Below are positions 21,959 through 31,640 of a stretch of DNA of 64,000 nucleotides, one piece after another. Source of the stretch: Symbiodinium kawagutii (taxonomy: Eukaryota > Sar > Dinophyceae > Suessiales > Symbiodiniaceae). Where the stretch lies: positions 36,805 to 100,804 of the forward strand of contig VSDK01009485.1 of NCBI GenBank assembly GCA_009767595.1, written 5' to 3'. Within the stretch, counting starts at the first letter, position 1; each line of letters opens with the position of its first letter. Made by a program: the position numbers and the translations under genes. Under the pieces are notes generated by a model, which saw nothing but the letters and a program-made list of their open reading frames with translations, was not told the origin of the DNA and did no database searches.

Positions 21959-22051
21959 CCGACTCTTGAAAGACTTCGGGGCAGCTCCAATGGCTTCAAA
22001 ACTACAGCTCTCCTGGATCTTATGGGAAATGGTGATCCGAAGATTGCCTGA
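21959..22051 (+). CDS. Candidate terminal exon of + strand gene
   Basis: A long pyrimidine tract (about 21915-21955) leads to tttgccag. The following 30 codons read PTLERLRGSSNGFKTTALLD and LMGNGDPKIA, then TGA at 22049-22051. Strong acceptor plus stop make this a plausible last exon. No domain recognised. Confidence 0.55.
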   Translation, partial: PTLERLRGSSNGFKTTALLDLMGNGDPKIA

Positions 22052-22231
22052 TTTTTGCCTTGAAGGGCAATGGTGCACACCTATGGATCCTTTCCCTAAG
22101 GATGGCGCGCCAATGGCGTACCGCTATTAGGATAGTTTTCCTCTTCAGAATGGCCAGCTTCACCAAAAAAGGCTGTTTCGTTTGCAAACTCAACCCCTTG
22201 GACGGTGTAACCCCTAAGGTTATATAGTTAC

Positions 22232-22308
22232 CCTATTGGCCAACTTAGGTTGGTTACCCCTTAGGTTAGTTACCCTTAGGTTAGTTGCCAACTTACCCCT
22301 AAGAAAAG
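22232..22308 (+). repeat. Short tandem repeat ttaggttagttaccc
   Basis: About four imperfect copies of aggttagttaccccttaggt. It lies between the proposed end of the + strand chain and the first - strand island, that is, at the convergence point. Confidence 0.6.
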
Positions 22309-22324
22309 CTGGGTTCGTTTCCCT

Positions 22325-22470
22325 TGGCGAAGTCACCACCACCACCCCGTGTCGTGGACCCGGTGGCGTCCCGCTGGGCGCTCCGCACTCCTTGCTCCGC
22401 AGCACGCGGTCGCCGTGCTGCGGCGCGCCCTCCACGGTGAACTTCAGGGCACCCGAAATGGCCAAGGCCT
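22325..22470 (-). CDS. Candidate exon in GC-rich island, - strand preferred
   Basis: The - frame reads AISGALKFTVEGAPQHGDRV then LRSKECGAPSGTPPGPRHG; a + frame is also open. I prefer the - strand because the nearby 22917-23045 island is clearly better on that strand. Would be the most 3' coding island of the proposed PAS/LOV gene. Confidence 0.35.
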
Positions 22471-22916
22471 CAGCTGACCATGACCGGCAAGGGGAAGGGG
22501 GTTTTGGGTTGGGAAAAAATGGTATGGGTTTATCTGGATATTTTGGATATTCCTAGGAAAACTATAGAATTTTCAATATTAACAAACCAGCTAACAACGA
22601 TCTTAAAATCACGAAAAGAGATGATCAATGATGATCATGAATCATGCTTGACAAGTATCATCAGTTATCTGAATTTGAATATGGTGATTGCTGGTGGAAA
22701 CTCATGGCTGCTAGTGATTAGTTGGTGGTTCATAGTGGTTATCTAACAGCGGTTAGCAATGAATGATGGCTTAATGATGGCCAACTCGAACGATGGGAAT
22801 GACCATTATGAACCATTAACCACTATAAACCAGTACACTAAGCACTATCATCATCAACCCTTGAACCAGTCTCAACCACTACCAACCACTACACAGCCGC
22901 ACTAATCATCATCAAC

Positions 22917-23045
22917 CCATGGCGAGCTCGCCACCGCTCGGTCCAGGGCGCCGCGAGGCCCTGACACTGAGCTGATCCGCCAACTTCTGGCGGATGTCAT
23001 TGGCCACGCGATGGATCTCCTGCTCAGCCTGGCGATGGACCATGG
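22917..23045 (-). CDS. Candidate exon, helix after PAS domain
   Basis: The - frame reads MVHRQAEQEIHRVANDIRQK and LADQLSVRASRRPGPSGGEL, preceded by an acceptor-like cgccag. The heptad-like helix resembles the helical segment that follows the PAS core in dinoflagellate LOV-type proteins as I remember them (pattern hxxVAxxIRxKLAxxL). Placement downstream of the PAS exons on the same strand fits. Membership in that gene is inferred. Confidence 0.5.
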
Positions 23046-24420
23046 CTGGCGTTGATGGCTGATGACCATGTGATGCCTACGAAAATCACCAGGTTTACCA
23101 GTGGTCAGCGGTCCCAGGTTGGTGATAATATGTGATAATCAATGGAAATTGTTCATAATGATTTGTGACAATGATTGAATGATGGTTGATTAATGTTGAT
23201 CATGAAGAATCATGCTTCAAAATAATGAATGATCATAGGTGATGCTTGTTCACGATGATTTGTTCCATTAATCATTGCTTGAAATCAATAGTGTATGCAA
23301 ATAGTTTGTCCAAGGTATTTCCATGTCAATGACTCATGATGGTTTAGTACCTACTATCAACAACACTATACAATAATTATCATTATTCAATAATATGATA
23401 ATGATCAGGTCAATCAATCAATGCTTAATCATAATAACCTATATAATACAAACTGGCTGAACATATTGTTCATTAGGTATCCTTATGATTAAGCAACTAT
23501 TATGATTAATCGATGGTTAGTCAGAAATCATCTAAAAATAGCAATTCATTACATACTAACTACCATAGCTATTCATTCTATACCAATCATTACCATACCT
23601 ATTATTGTCATACTGATCATTATTATTGTACTGTTATCAGCCATATCAAAATATCAGCCACCATTCTCAACATACCTATCATTAGTATTATTGACCAATA
23701 TTCACAATAGGTATGCTGATATCTATTAGTTATGATATTAACCATCATATCAAGCATGAATGGTTAAACATTCACCATATCGATTGTTAATGCATTCAGT
23801 AACAAACTAATTCATTATAGGTTGAATATTAATAATGGTTGATCATCCATAGAATTAATGGATGATATTAATATTGTATCTTCTTATGATTCAGGAACCT
23901 ACTGATGCTTCTATCCATCATTGGGACCTATCATAATATCATTACATCCACCATAACTGTTATTGGTAATCTATTATGATTAACCAGTACAATTGCTATT
24001 ATGAATAAACATTACTATTCATATCATCAACTATTATAATCATCCAGTGATTATCCATCATTATGGTATCATTACATCCACCATACTTATCATCAATAGC
24101 CTATATTATTTACCATACCTATTATGAATAACCTATCATGATTAACCGTCGTCATCAATGGATTTTCAACCATTACTGGTAATCACACTAACCATTGAAA
24201 GGAGACATGGTGACCTGGAAATCCATTGAATACCTATTATCATTAATGACCAATTGTAGTGATGGTTAATACCTGATATGGTCATTATCACATTATGAAC
24301 CATCAATTGTCATTACTAACCAAATGATTTAGAGACCTATTCATCAAGGCTCCTATTGATACTCAAGGAACCAACTGATGCTTCTACCCATCATTATCAC
24401 ATTCTTCAACGCTTCACACT
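23046..24420. other. AT-rich simple-sequence intron
   Basis: Degenerate 'attatcattaccatac' and 'tgatggttgatt' words; no supported gene. Confidence 0.55.
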
Positions 24421-24421
24421 A

Positions 24422-24519
24422 GGTGCCTTGATCTTCGATGAGCACCACGCCTCTTCGAGCGCACAGGGAGACAAGCCGGAAACATCTGCCTCACGGTCAG
24501 CAGAGATGACGTCCGTTAA
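24422..24519 (-). CDS. Candidate exon, strand uncertain
   Basis: The - frame reads LTDVISADREADVSGLSPCA and LEEAWCSSKIKA; a + frame (FDEHHASSSAQGDKPE) is also open. The - reading has an ADVS word like the strand that ends PAS domains in this family. Splice sites are not obvious on either strand. Confidence 0.3.
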
Positions 24520-25427
24520 GAGTGGTGATTGGTGGTTACGAATGGTGGTTAATAGTGGTTAATAGTGGATAAATGGTGGTTAATAGTGGTAAACAATGAT
24601 GGCTAATCGATAGTACTGGTGAATAATGGTTAACTCATTGATCAAGAATTGCCCATGAAGAATAATGGTTATTATAGGCATGGCTAATATTGATTGATAC
24701 TAGCCATTAAGCTTGATTAATGGTGGATAACAATGGTGGCCAATAGTGGTTAAAAGTCGATACATGGTCGTAAATACTGATTAGTCAATAATAGTGGTCA
24801 GAGTGAATGATGGTAATAGTGATGTAAGAATGGCAGTAGTTATTTACAGTGGTTAATAGTGGAGATTAAAGGTTCTTATATCAACGTTGATGATAGTGGT
24901 GGTTAATATTGATATGGTTAATTATGATCACCACTAGCTGTAAAGCTTAACACATGATTTATGTTGACTTGTAATGATCAATAGTCATTGGCAATAATTT
25001 TAAAGGTCAAGTAATGTTGATAATATATATATATATAAATATCATATTTGTAATATGGGTTAATAATGGATAACGGTCAATGTCAACCATTGGTAGTGAT
25101 TCATAATGTTTGAAACATGTCTAAAGTTAAGATGTCTAATAGTGAATAATCACTCTATATAGTGAATAGTCGGTAAATAACTGTTAATTAGTCAATAACC
25201 GTTAATAGTGCTTGATAATGAACTAGGCTACCAGGTTCATTGATACAAAATGGGTGGTTTGTTGCTACAACTATAGTTTCATGACTAAAGTGCAATGATC
25301 CCGAATGGAATGGCAAGTGCGACCTGCAAGATTGACTTTTGCCTGTCAACATGGATAGATTCATTGAAACGAGACACCCGAACCCTTTCGGGTTAAGATG
25401 TGACCTCCTCTCAACAATCTACTGTTT
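24520..25427. other. GT-rich simple-sequence intron
   Basis: 'ggttaatagtggttaat' words with a short (AT)n run at about 25021-25036. Nothing else seen. Confidence 0.55.
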
Positions 25428-25526
25428 GGTTGTTTCTCAAAATCTGGGGCTCCCAAATCTGTATTAACAATTTACAAGAATAAACCAACCATTTTGAGGG
25501 TACCCCTATGTAAAGAAATCACCACT
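25428..25526. mobile_element. Family C MITE-like element, copy C3
   Basis: Left end GGTTGTTTCTCAAAATCTGGGG; right end diverged (aaagaaatcaccac). Internal gggtacccc is shared with other C copies. More decayed than C4. Confidence 0.55.
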
Positions 25527-25589
25527 CGGTTACACCACTCCTCCTATCTCAATCCTTCCCCAAGAATGAAAAGGATAGCACAAACCCCA

Positions 25590-25650
25590 AACTCACCGCG
25601 AGCCGCTGCTGCCAGACCAGGATAGCTACCAGTTGTGCTGCATACACTTA
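25590..25650. CDS. Candidate small exon, strand uncertain
   Basis: The + frame reads REPLLPDQDSYQLCCIHLL. On the - strand tgcag precedes STTGSYPGLAAAAR, which ends at a consensus-like donor (gcg|gtgagt). The - reading has better splice sites, the + reading better composition. Confidence 0.3.
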
Positions 25651-25651
25651 C

Positions 25652-25752
25652 TCGTTGGTGGTTGAACCACCCCTATGAAAAAAAAGAATCGCCAACCAAC
25701 CATTTACCAACAATTTCGAGAACAAATCAAACATGTTGCAAAACCACCAAGC
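25652..25752. mobile_element. Family A MITE-like element, copy A4
   Basis: Starts cgttggtggttgaacc, contains tatgaaaaaaaagaa and gccaaccaaccatt, and ends ttgcaaaaccaccaagca. Diverged but complete. Confidence 0.65.
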
Positions 25753-25799
25753 AAATTACAGTGCTGTAATTCGCCAACTCATACCAACTCATAGCTTAG

Positions 25800-25935
25800 G
25801 TCACAACCATGGCAGCCGTCGCCCTGAAGCTCACTAACCACGGTTGACCTCTTCACCGGCCAAGCACCGTCCAGCAAAAGGCGCCTGAATTCCCACCAGA
25901 AACCACAACTCATCGCCTGGTCCGGCGTGGCATTG
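25800..25935 (+). CDS. Candidate exon island, unknown protein
   Basis: After ccgtccag a + frame reads QKAPEFPPETTTHRLVRRGI and GGAD. Complex sequence between repeats. The opposite strand has stops. Which gene it belongs to is unknown. Confidence 0.25.
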
Positions 25936-26202
25936 GTGGAGCTGACAAGTGGTGAATGATGATGGTTGAAGATGGTGAAAGATGGTTAGCCATAGTGAAT
26001 GATATGATGGTGCGCTTAGTTGTGGTGAATACTATTGTGGTGAATGATGCTTAGTGATGCTTAAACATGTATAGTGATGGTGTTTGATGACCTTGTTTTC
26101 TATGGCCACAGAAGGTTCAACCGAGATACTGGATGTGTTGTCCATCTCTAGCCACATCAAATGAACCAAAACAAACGTTGAGAAACACAAAGGACACATA
26201 CA

Positions 26203-26295
26203 ATTGGTTGGTGGTTTCAACTCCTGTGAAAATATTAGTCAACCAACCATTTGTTAAAAATTACTAGTGAACAAATGTTTGAACCCACCAACTAG
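26203..26295. mobile_element. Family A MITE-like element, copy A5 (ACAA duplication)
   Basis: Starts TTGGTTGGTGGTTTCAA and ends TTTGAACCCACCAACTAG. ACAA stands immediately outside each end (26199-26202 and 26296-26299), a 4-bp target duplication. Confidence 0.8.
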
Positions 26296-26334
26296 ACAAC
26301 CGTTTTGTAGCCAGCTATGCTTGAGCCAGTGAAA

Positions 26335-26463
26335 ACTTAGTCATCGTCATCGCCACTTTTGATCGTAACCTGCTGCTTGATGAAACTCTGGGAACTTTGT
26401 CAACACATCGCCACTGGACCCGTCTGCGAGCAGACGTGGATTCACCGTTGATAGACAAGTAGC
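26335..26463 (+). CDS. Candidate exon, unknown protein
   Basis: Open + frame reading LVIVIATFDRNLLLDETLGT followed by LSTHRHWTRLRADVDSPLID before TAG. Balanced, protein-like composition; could be an RNase H or endonuclease fragment of a LINE, but no catalytic motif is seen. Confidence 0.35.
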
Positions 26464-26689
26464 TATGGAATAACATTCATGTACATATGTACACATATTT
26501 AGGTATATATATAATTTTGCAACATGATCGTTGTAATATCAATGCTGATGGTGACGTACATCCAACTACTGATGCGGCTTCCAATCTTTTTAAATATAAA
26601 ACAATAATACGCCATAAGATGGCCAGCAGGAATCATACTCTGATTGGCCACAATTATTGGGGCAACCACCGCACTTTGATACTGGCTTC

Positions 26690-27170
26690 TTGAAAAAAAA
26701 CAGCCATCTCGTCAGAGCCCAACTAAAGCCAACCCCACGAAACCCCTAAATTTGGCACTCAAATCTGCACAATGCTGAACCACAATGGTTCTTTGATTTT
26801 CGGCCTCGGTTACACATGCAAACGTATAACTTTCAACTTTGGGTTTTGGGGGCGTGCAGTGCAGAGAAGATCAATTCATGAGGGATGGCTGTTCTTTCTT
26901 TAAAAACCGGTGGCATCCGGTAGCTGCTTCTGCGACTCATTGCTTTTCTGCACTGGCTGTTGCATCAGCAACCACATGCTGCAATCCTGCAGCATTTGTG
27001 TCTTTCGGTAACTTGAAACCATCCAAAAATTGCCATGTGTATGGTAACCCCCGATTTGGGAGGGTACAGAGTTTACGGACAATCACATAAGATTACATCA
27101 ATGTACTGCAACATCAAAAGAAAAATCATTGAGGCATAGCCGAGCAAACATCATTTCATGGACTGAAAGA
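26690..27170 (-). repeat. 3' flank of RCC1 gene 1, duplicated at 29.5-30.0 kb
   Basis: About 400 bp here are recognisably homologous to 29540-30000, running through 'ggcgtgcagt', 'ggtagctg(c/t)ttctgcgactca', 'cactggctgttgca' and 'acaatgtactgcaacatcaaaa'. Both copies lie just downstream of an RCC1-type gene, so they are the 3' ends of a duplicated gene unit. The copy here lacks the family E insertion found in the other. Confidence 0.8.
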
Positions 27171-27239
27171 CTACAAGAGAGAGAAGTGATCTTGAGCCGC
27201 AGAGCTGTCACCACCGTAATTGGGATCGCCCCAAGTCAC
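27171..27239 (-). pseudogene. Lost C-terminal end of RCC1 protein 1
   Basis: The 22 codons after the TGA stay in frame and match the paralogue's ending (VTWGDPNYGGDSSAAQDHFS). They would complete the ninth repeat. This shows that the stop is premature relative to the family. Confidence 0.75.
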
Positions 27240-28511
27240 TCATGACCCGTTGCCCAAGATGGCAGCAAAGGCACAGTCTGTGGCCTGAACTTGTTGGACG
27301 TTCATGAGCTGATCTTGAACTGCAGAGCTGTCACCACCATGTAATGAATCGCCCCAGGTGACGACTGACCCATTGCTCAAGATGGCAGCAAAGGCAAAAT
27401 CTGTGGCCTGAACTTGTTGCACGTTTGTGAGGCGATCTTGTTCTGCAGAACTGTCGCCACCGAAACCTGGATGGCCCCAGGTAACTACTGACCCTTCACT
27501 CAAGATGGCAGCAAAGGCACCATAAGTGGCTTGAACATGTTTTACATGTCTGAGCTGATCTTGCACCTCAGAGCTGTCGCCACCGCGTTCAGGACTGCCC
27601 CAGGTAACCACAGACCCATCGCCCAAAATAGCAGCAAAGGCGCCGCCACGTGTCGCCTCAACCTTTTGCACGTTCCTCAGCTGATCTTGAACTGCAGAGC
27701 AGTCACCACCAAAATCTGGACGGCCCCAGGTCACCGCTGACCCGTTGACCAAGATGGCAGCAAAGGCGCCGCCATGTGTTGCCTGAACTTGTTTGACATT
27801 CTTGAGCTCATCTTTCACTGCAGAACTGTCACCACCATGCTGCCAATGGCCCCAGGTAACTACTGACCCATCACCTAAGATGGCAGCAAAGGCACAGCCT
27901 GTGGCCTGCACTTGCTTCACGTCCCTGAGCTGATCTTGAACCGGAGAGCTGTCACCACCAGAATTGGGATCGCCCCAGGTAACTACTGACCCATCACCTA
28001 AGATGGCAGCAAAGGCACAGCCTGTGGCCTGCACTTGCTTCACGTCCCTGAGCTGATCTTGAACCGGAGAGCTGTCACCGCCATGTAGCAAATCGCCCCA
28101 GGTAACCACGGACCCTTCGCCCAAAATAGCAGCAAAGGCAGCACTTCCGCCCACAACTTGTTGCAAGCTCATAAGCTGATCTTGCACTGCAGAGCTGTCA
28201 CCACCATGTAGTGAATCGCCCCAAGCCACAGTCCCATCACCTCCACAGCACCACATTGCAAAAGCCGAGCTTGTTGCTGCTATTCTTGGTTGCTGAACAA
28301 CTGCTGTTAAGTGATCCCCATCTTGAATGCCTGAAGCCTCCAAAGAGTCCGTGAGGTCAGTCAGCGAACGTCCCGTGTCTGCGACAAGCTTGAGGAACTT
28401 CTGTCCGAACAACTCTTGGGCCAGCACTTTCAAGTCCCTCACAGTGGAAAGGTGTGGGAGTGACGGTGTTTCACTTCGGCCACTTGGAAGGGACACTGTG
28501 ATTTGAAGCAT
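27240..28511 (-). CDS. Ubiquitin-like / RCC1-repeat protein 1
   Basis: A single 423-codon frame without introns. Residues 1-75 form a ubiquitin-like domain (MLQITVSLPSGRSETPSLPH... EASGIQDGDHLTAVVQQ). From about residue 88 there are eight complete RCC1-type units of about 40 residues (AFAAILGDGSVVTWGD then GGDSSAVQDQL) and the start of a ninth. Canonical RCC1 blades are longer (about 50-65 residues). The family suggests a beta-propeller protein of the HERC/UVR8 type, but no HECT domain is present. The frame ends at TGA (27240-27242) inside unit 9. The same frame then continues for 22 codons to TAG at 27171, ending in QDHFSLL like its paralogue, so this copy has lost its C-terminus by a nonsense change or is read through. 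Confidence 0.85.
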   Translation of the reverse strand: MLQITVSLPSGRSETPSLPHLSTVRDLKVLAQELFGQKFLKLVADTGRSLTDLTDSLEASGIQDGDHLTAVVQQPRIAATSSAFAMWCCGGDGTVAWGDSLHGGDSSAVQDQLMSLQQVVGGSAAFAAILGEGSVVTWGDLLHGGDSSPVQDQLRDVKQVQATGCAFAAILGDGSVVTWGDPNSGGDSSPVQDQLRDVKQVQATGCAFAAILGDGSVVTWGHWQHGGDSSAVKDELKNVKQVQATHGGAFAAILVNGSAVTWGRPDFGGDCSAVQDQLRNVQKVEATRGGAFAAILGDGSVVTWGSPERGGDSSEVQDQLRHVKHVQATYGAFAAILSEGSVVTWGHPGFGGDSSAEQDRLTNVQQVQATDFAFAAILSNGSVVTWGDSLHGGDSSAVQDQLMNVQQVQATDCAFAAILGNGS

Positions 28512-28738
28512 TCAGAATTCAGAGTTGGATGAGCATACGAATTTCACTATGTCTCCATTCAAATAGCTAAGCTTTTGAGCCGTTGCAGTCCCACCGTTTG
28601 TGGCGATTCTTGGACTGAGCCGGGGATTATTACCTGGTTGCTATCGCTCTTGGTAACGATGTACAAGGGCTACAATCATGAGTGCACCAAAAGACTGTTG
28701 CACTAATGAAAACAAGGACGACAACTACTGAAGATGCA
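28512..28738 (-). promoter_or_regulatory. 5' flank of RCC1 gene 1, conserved with gene 2
   Basis: About 220 bp upstream of the start codon are about 90% alike between 28512-28738 and 31320-31545 by eye, including gattcttggact(g/a)agccggg and attacctggttgctatcgct. It probably holds the 5' UTR and promoter of the duplicated unit. No TATA or splice-leader signal was recognised. Confidence 0.55.
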
Positions 28739-28740
28739 TT

Positions 28741-28802
<62 letters not shown>

Positions 28803-28844
28803 TCATCATCATCAATATCATCATCGATATCATCATCATCATTG

Positions 28845-28899
<55 letters not shown>

Positions 28900-28982
28900 G
28901 ATCATCATCATCATCAATCATCATCATCATCATGATCATCATCATCATCAATCATCATCATCATCATGATCATCATCATCAG
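28739..28982. repeat. (ATC)n trinucleotide microsatellite
   Basis: About 240 bp of atc/tca repeats with a few interruptions on the + strand, lying just upstream of RCC1 gene 1. Predicted poly-Ser, poly-Ile, poly-Met or poly-Asp frames are artefacts. Confidence 0.95.
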
Positions 28983-29320
28983 TCATCATGGTTCCTCTAT
29001 AGTATTTGATAAAATCAGTGTCTTACAACACCAAGGTTTGCACTTGTTGACCGCGATGTACTCCATGGAGAACCGTCTTACCACCAGCTCTAGCAGTTCA
29101 GCCGCAACCATTGGCGGTTGAAACACCATTGAGTCGATACCAGCAGTTGTCAACTGCCAATTATGGTGTTGGTGTTTCGACGGCCAATGATTGAGTTATA
29201 ATTCACAAACATTGCAATTCATTGTTGGCAATCTTCAATTCACCAGCTCACAAAAAAAAACACCACTAACAAGCAGCTGGAAAAGCTGTCCATAGCAATA
29301 CACATCACTAACAACAATAG
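28983..29320. other. Noncoding spacer
   Basis: Complex sequence without a supported frame. Contains ccaccagctctagcagttcagcc and two 'ggtgtttcgacggcc'-like words. Nothing recognised. Confidence 0.4.
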
Positions 29321-29425
29321 CTGGTTGGTGGTTTCAAGCCCTTCGAAAAATATTAGTCAACCAACCAATTGTTTATAATTTATAATTACTGGGGAAAATA
29401 AAAAATGTGTGAAACCACCAACCAG
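29321..29425. mobile_element. Family A MITE-like element, copy A6 (ATAG duplication)
   Basis: Starts CTGGTTGGTGGTTTCAA and ends TGAAACCACCAACCAG, 105 bp, flanked by ATAG on both sides (29317-29320 and 29426-29429). The best preserved family A copy. Confidence 0.9.
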
Positions 29426-29529
29426 ATAGCCAACATAAGCACACTAAGCCCTCAAATTCAATGTTTGCACTTCGACCTGCGCAATGCTCAAGCAAAATGG
29501 CTGTTGGATTCTTGTCGGCACCAAGCATG

Positions 29530-29978
29530 CAGACACACAACTTTGAATTTGGGGTTGAGGGGCGTGCAGTTAAGAGAAAATCAGTTCATGGCTGTTCTTT
29601 TTTAACTTGGTGGCTCAACTAGATCCCTGCTAAACGTCTAACTTTTAGTGGCGAAAAATCAATCAAATCCCAAAAAGCCAGCAGAAAGCTAAGGTAATAG
29701 CCAAAATCCACCCAGTTCAGAACCCGGTAGCTGTTTCTGCGACTCAGTGCTTTTCCACACTGGCTGTTGCAATCAGCACACGTGCGACCTGCAGCACTCG
29801 CGTCTATCAGCGAAGCCATCCAAACATTGACATGGGTAACCGTTGATTTGGCAGGGTACAGAATTTATAGACAATCAATGACAATCACAAAAGTTTACAA
29901 CAATGTACTGCAACATCAAAATGAAAATCATTCAGGCACAGTCTGGCAAACTACGCATGCACTGAGATTATTGAAATA
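29530..29978 (-). repeat. 3' flank of RCC1 gene 2, with family E insertion
   Basis: Homologous to 26840-27170. Between ctgttctttttt and cccggtagctg it carries about 105 bp of family E sequence that is absent from the other copy. This is a filled/empty site pair. Confidence 0.85.
29608..29720 (+). mobile_element. Family E short interspersed repeat, copy E2
   Basis: Contains CTAGATCCCTGCTAAACGTC, acttttagtggcgaaaaat, cccaaaaagccagc and atagccaaaatccacccag. Absent at the duplicated locus near 26905, so the family is, or was, mobile. No inverted ends or A-tail. Confidence 0.8.
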
Positions 29979-31319
29979 CTACAAGAGTGAAAGAGAGAAG
30001 TCGTCTTGAACTGCAGAGCTGTCACCACCACACTCTGGCCTGCCCCAGGTAACCACTGACCCGTCGCCCAAGATGGCAGCAAAGGCAAAATCTGTGGCCT
30101 GAACTTGTTGCACGTTGCTGAGCCGATCTTGGACTTCACTGCTGTTGCCACCAGCATCTGGATGGCCCCAGGTAACGACCGACCCGTCGCCCAAGATGGC
30201 AGCAAAGGCTTGTGCTGTGGCCTGAAGTTGGTGGACGTTCATGAGCTGATCTTGAACTGCGGAGCTGTCACCACCAAAGTGTGGATGGCCCCAGGAAATG
30301 ACAGACCCGTCACCCAGGATGGCAGCGAAGGCGGCACGTGTGGCCTGAACTTGTTGCACATTCCTGAGCCGGTCTTGAACTGCAGAACTGTCACCACCAT
30401 GTAGCGAATCGCCCCAGGTAACGACTGACCCGCCGCCCAAAATGGCAGCAAAGGCAGCATATGCACCTTGAACTTGTTCCACATTGCTGAGCCGGTCTTG
30501 AACTGCAAAGCTGGCACCACCATCCTTTGGATCACCCCAAGTAACCACGGACCCGCCGCCCAAAATGGCAGCAAAGGCACCTCGTGTTGACTGAACTTGT
30601 TTGACATTCTTGAGCTGATCTTGCACTGCAGAGCTGTCACTGCCATAATCTGGGTCGCCCCAGGTAACCACTGACCTGTCGCCCAAAATGGCAGCAAAAG
30701 CGCCAAAAGTGGCCTCAACTTGTCGCACGTTCCTGAGCTGATCTTGGACTTCACTGCTGTCGCCACCACTATCTGAGTCGCCCCAGGTAACGACCGACCC
30801 ATCGCCCAAGATGGCAGCAAAGGCATAACCAGTAGCCTGAACTTGTTCCACATTCCTGAGCCGGTCTTGAACTGCAGAGCTGTCACCACCGTGCTCAGGA
30901 TCTCCCCAGGCAACCACTGACCCGTCACCCAGGATGGCAGCGAAGGCGGCACGTGTGGCCTGAACTTGTTGCACGTTCCTCAGCCGATCTTGAACTGCAG
31001 AGCTGTCACCACCCTCATCCTGGGTGCCCCATGTGACGATCCTATCACCTCCGCAGCACCACATTGCAAAGGCTTCGCGTGTTGCTGCTATTTTTGGTTG
31101 TTGCACGACTGCAGTGAAGTGATCCCCATCTTGAATGCCTGAAGCCTCCAAAGAGTCCGTGAGGTCAGTCAGCGAACGTCCCTTGTCTGCGACAAGCTTG
31201 AGGAACTTCTGTCCGAACAACTCTTGGGCCAGCACTTTCAAGTCCCTCACAGTGGAAAGGTGTGGGAGTGACAGTGTTTCACTTCGGCCACTTGGAAGGG
31301 ACACTGTGATTTGAAGCAT
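29979..31319 (-). CDS. Ubiquitin-like / RCC1-repeat protein 2
   Basis: Complete intronless frame of 446 codons, the intact sister of gene 1. A ubiquitin-like domain covers residues 1-75 (MLQITVSLPSGRSETLSLPH; LEASGIQDGDHFTAVVQQ), then WCCGGDRIVTWG opens nine RCC1-type units of about 40 residues with the repeating core AFAAILGDGSVVTWGD. The protein ends SSAVQDDFSLSLL. Known RCC1 propellers act in chromatin or GTPase exchange, ubiquitin ligation or UV-B sensing; which applies here is not visible. Probably a member of a large dinoflagellate family spread by tandem or retro-duplication. Confidence 0.9.
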   Translation of the reverse strand: MLQITVSLPSGRSETLSLPHLSTVRDLKVLAQELFGQKFLKLVADKGRSLTDLTDSLEASGIQDGDHFTAVVQQPKIAATREAFAMWCCGGDRIVTWGTQDEGGDSSAVQDRLRNVQQVQATRAAFAAILGDGSVVAWGDPEHGGDSSAVQDRLRNVEQVQATGYAFAAILGDGSVVTWGDSDSGGDSSEVQDQLRNVRQVEATFGAFAAILGDRSVVTWGDPDYGSDSSAVQDQLKNVKQVQSTRGAFAAILGGGSVVTWGDPKDGGASFAVQDRLSNVEQVQGAYAAFAAILGGGSVVTWGDSLHGGDSSAVQDRLRNVQQVQATRAAFAAILGDGSVISWGHPHFGGDSSAVQDQLMNVHQLQATAQAFAAILGDGSVVTWGHPDAGGNSSEVQDRLSNVQQVQATDFAFAAILGDGSVVTWGRPECGGDSSAVQDDFSLSLL

Positions 31320-31545
31320 TCAGAATTCAGAGCTGGATGAGCATACGAATTTCACTGTCTCCATTCAAACAGCTAAGCTCTTGAGCCGTTGCAGTCCCAC
31401 CTTTTGTGGCGATTCTTGGACTAAGCCGGGGATTATTACCTGGTTGCTATCGCTCTGGGCTATGTACAAGGGCTACAGTCAAAGGGGGTGCACCGAAAAA
31501 CTGCTGCACTGATGAAAACAAGGACGACGACTAATGACGATGCAA
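31320..31545 (-). promoter_or_regulatory. 5' flank of RCC1 gene 2, conserved with gene 1
   Basis: Counterpart of 28512-28738. Conservation runs from the start codon to aagg acgacgactaatgacgatgca, then stops where the trinucleotide run begins. Confidence 0.55.
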
Positions 31546-31546
31546 T

Positions 31547-31551
31547 GAACG

Positions 31552-31640
<89 letters not shown>

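Noticed and set aside
27240-27242. Selenocysteine at the TGA of RCC1 gene 1
   Set aside because: Sister units have Val at this place, not Cys, and no downstream stem-loop element was recognised.
28630-28969. Poly-Met/Asp, poly-Ser and poly-Ile open frames
   Set aside because: All are translations of the (ATC)n run on both strands with no coding flanks.
30239-30952. 237-codon frame with repeated LPSWATGQWLPGA units, and the similar one at 41179-41643
   Set aside because: Second-frame reading of the RCC1 repeats, kept open because the 120-bp unit is a multiple of three.
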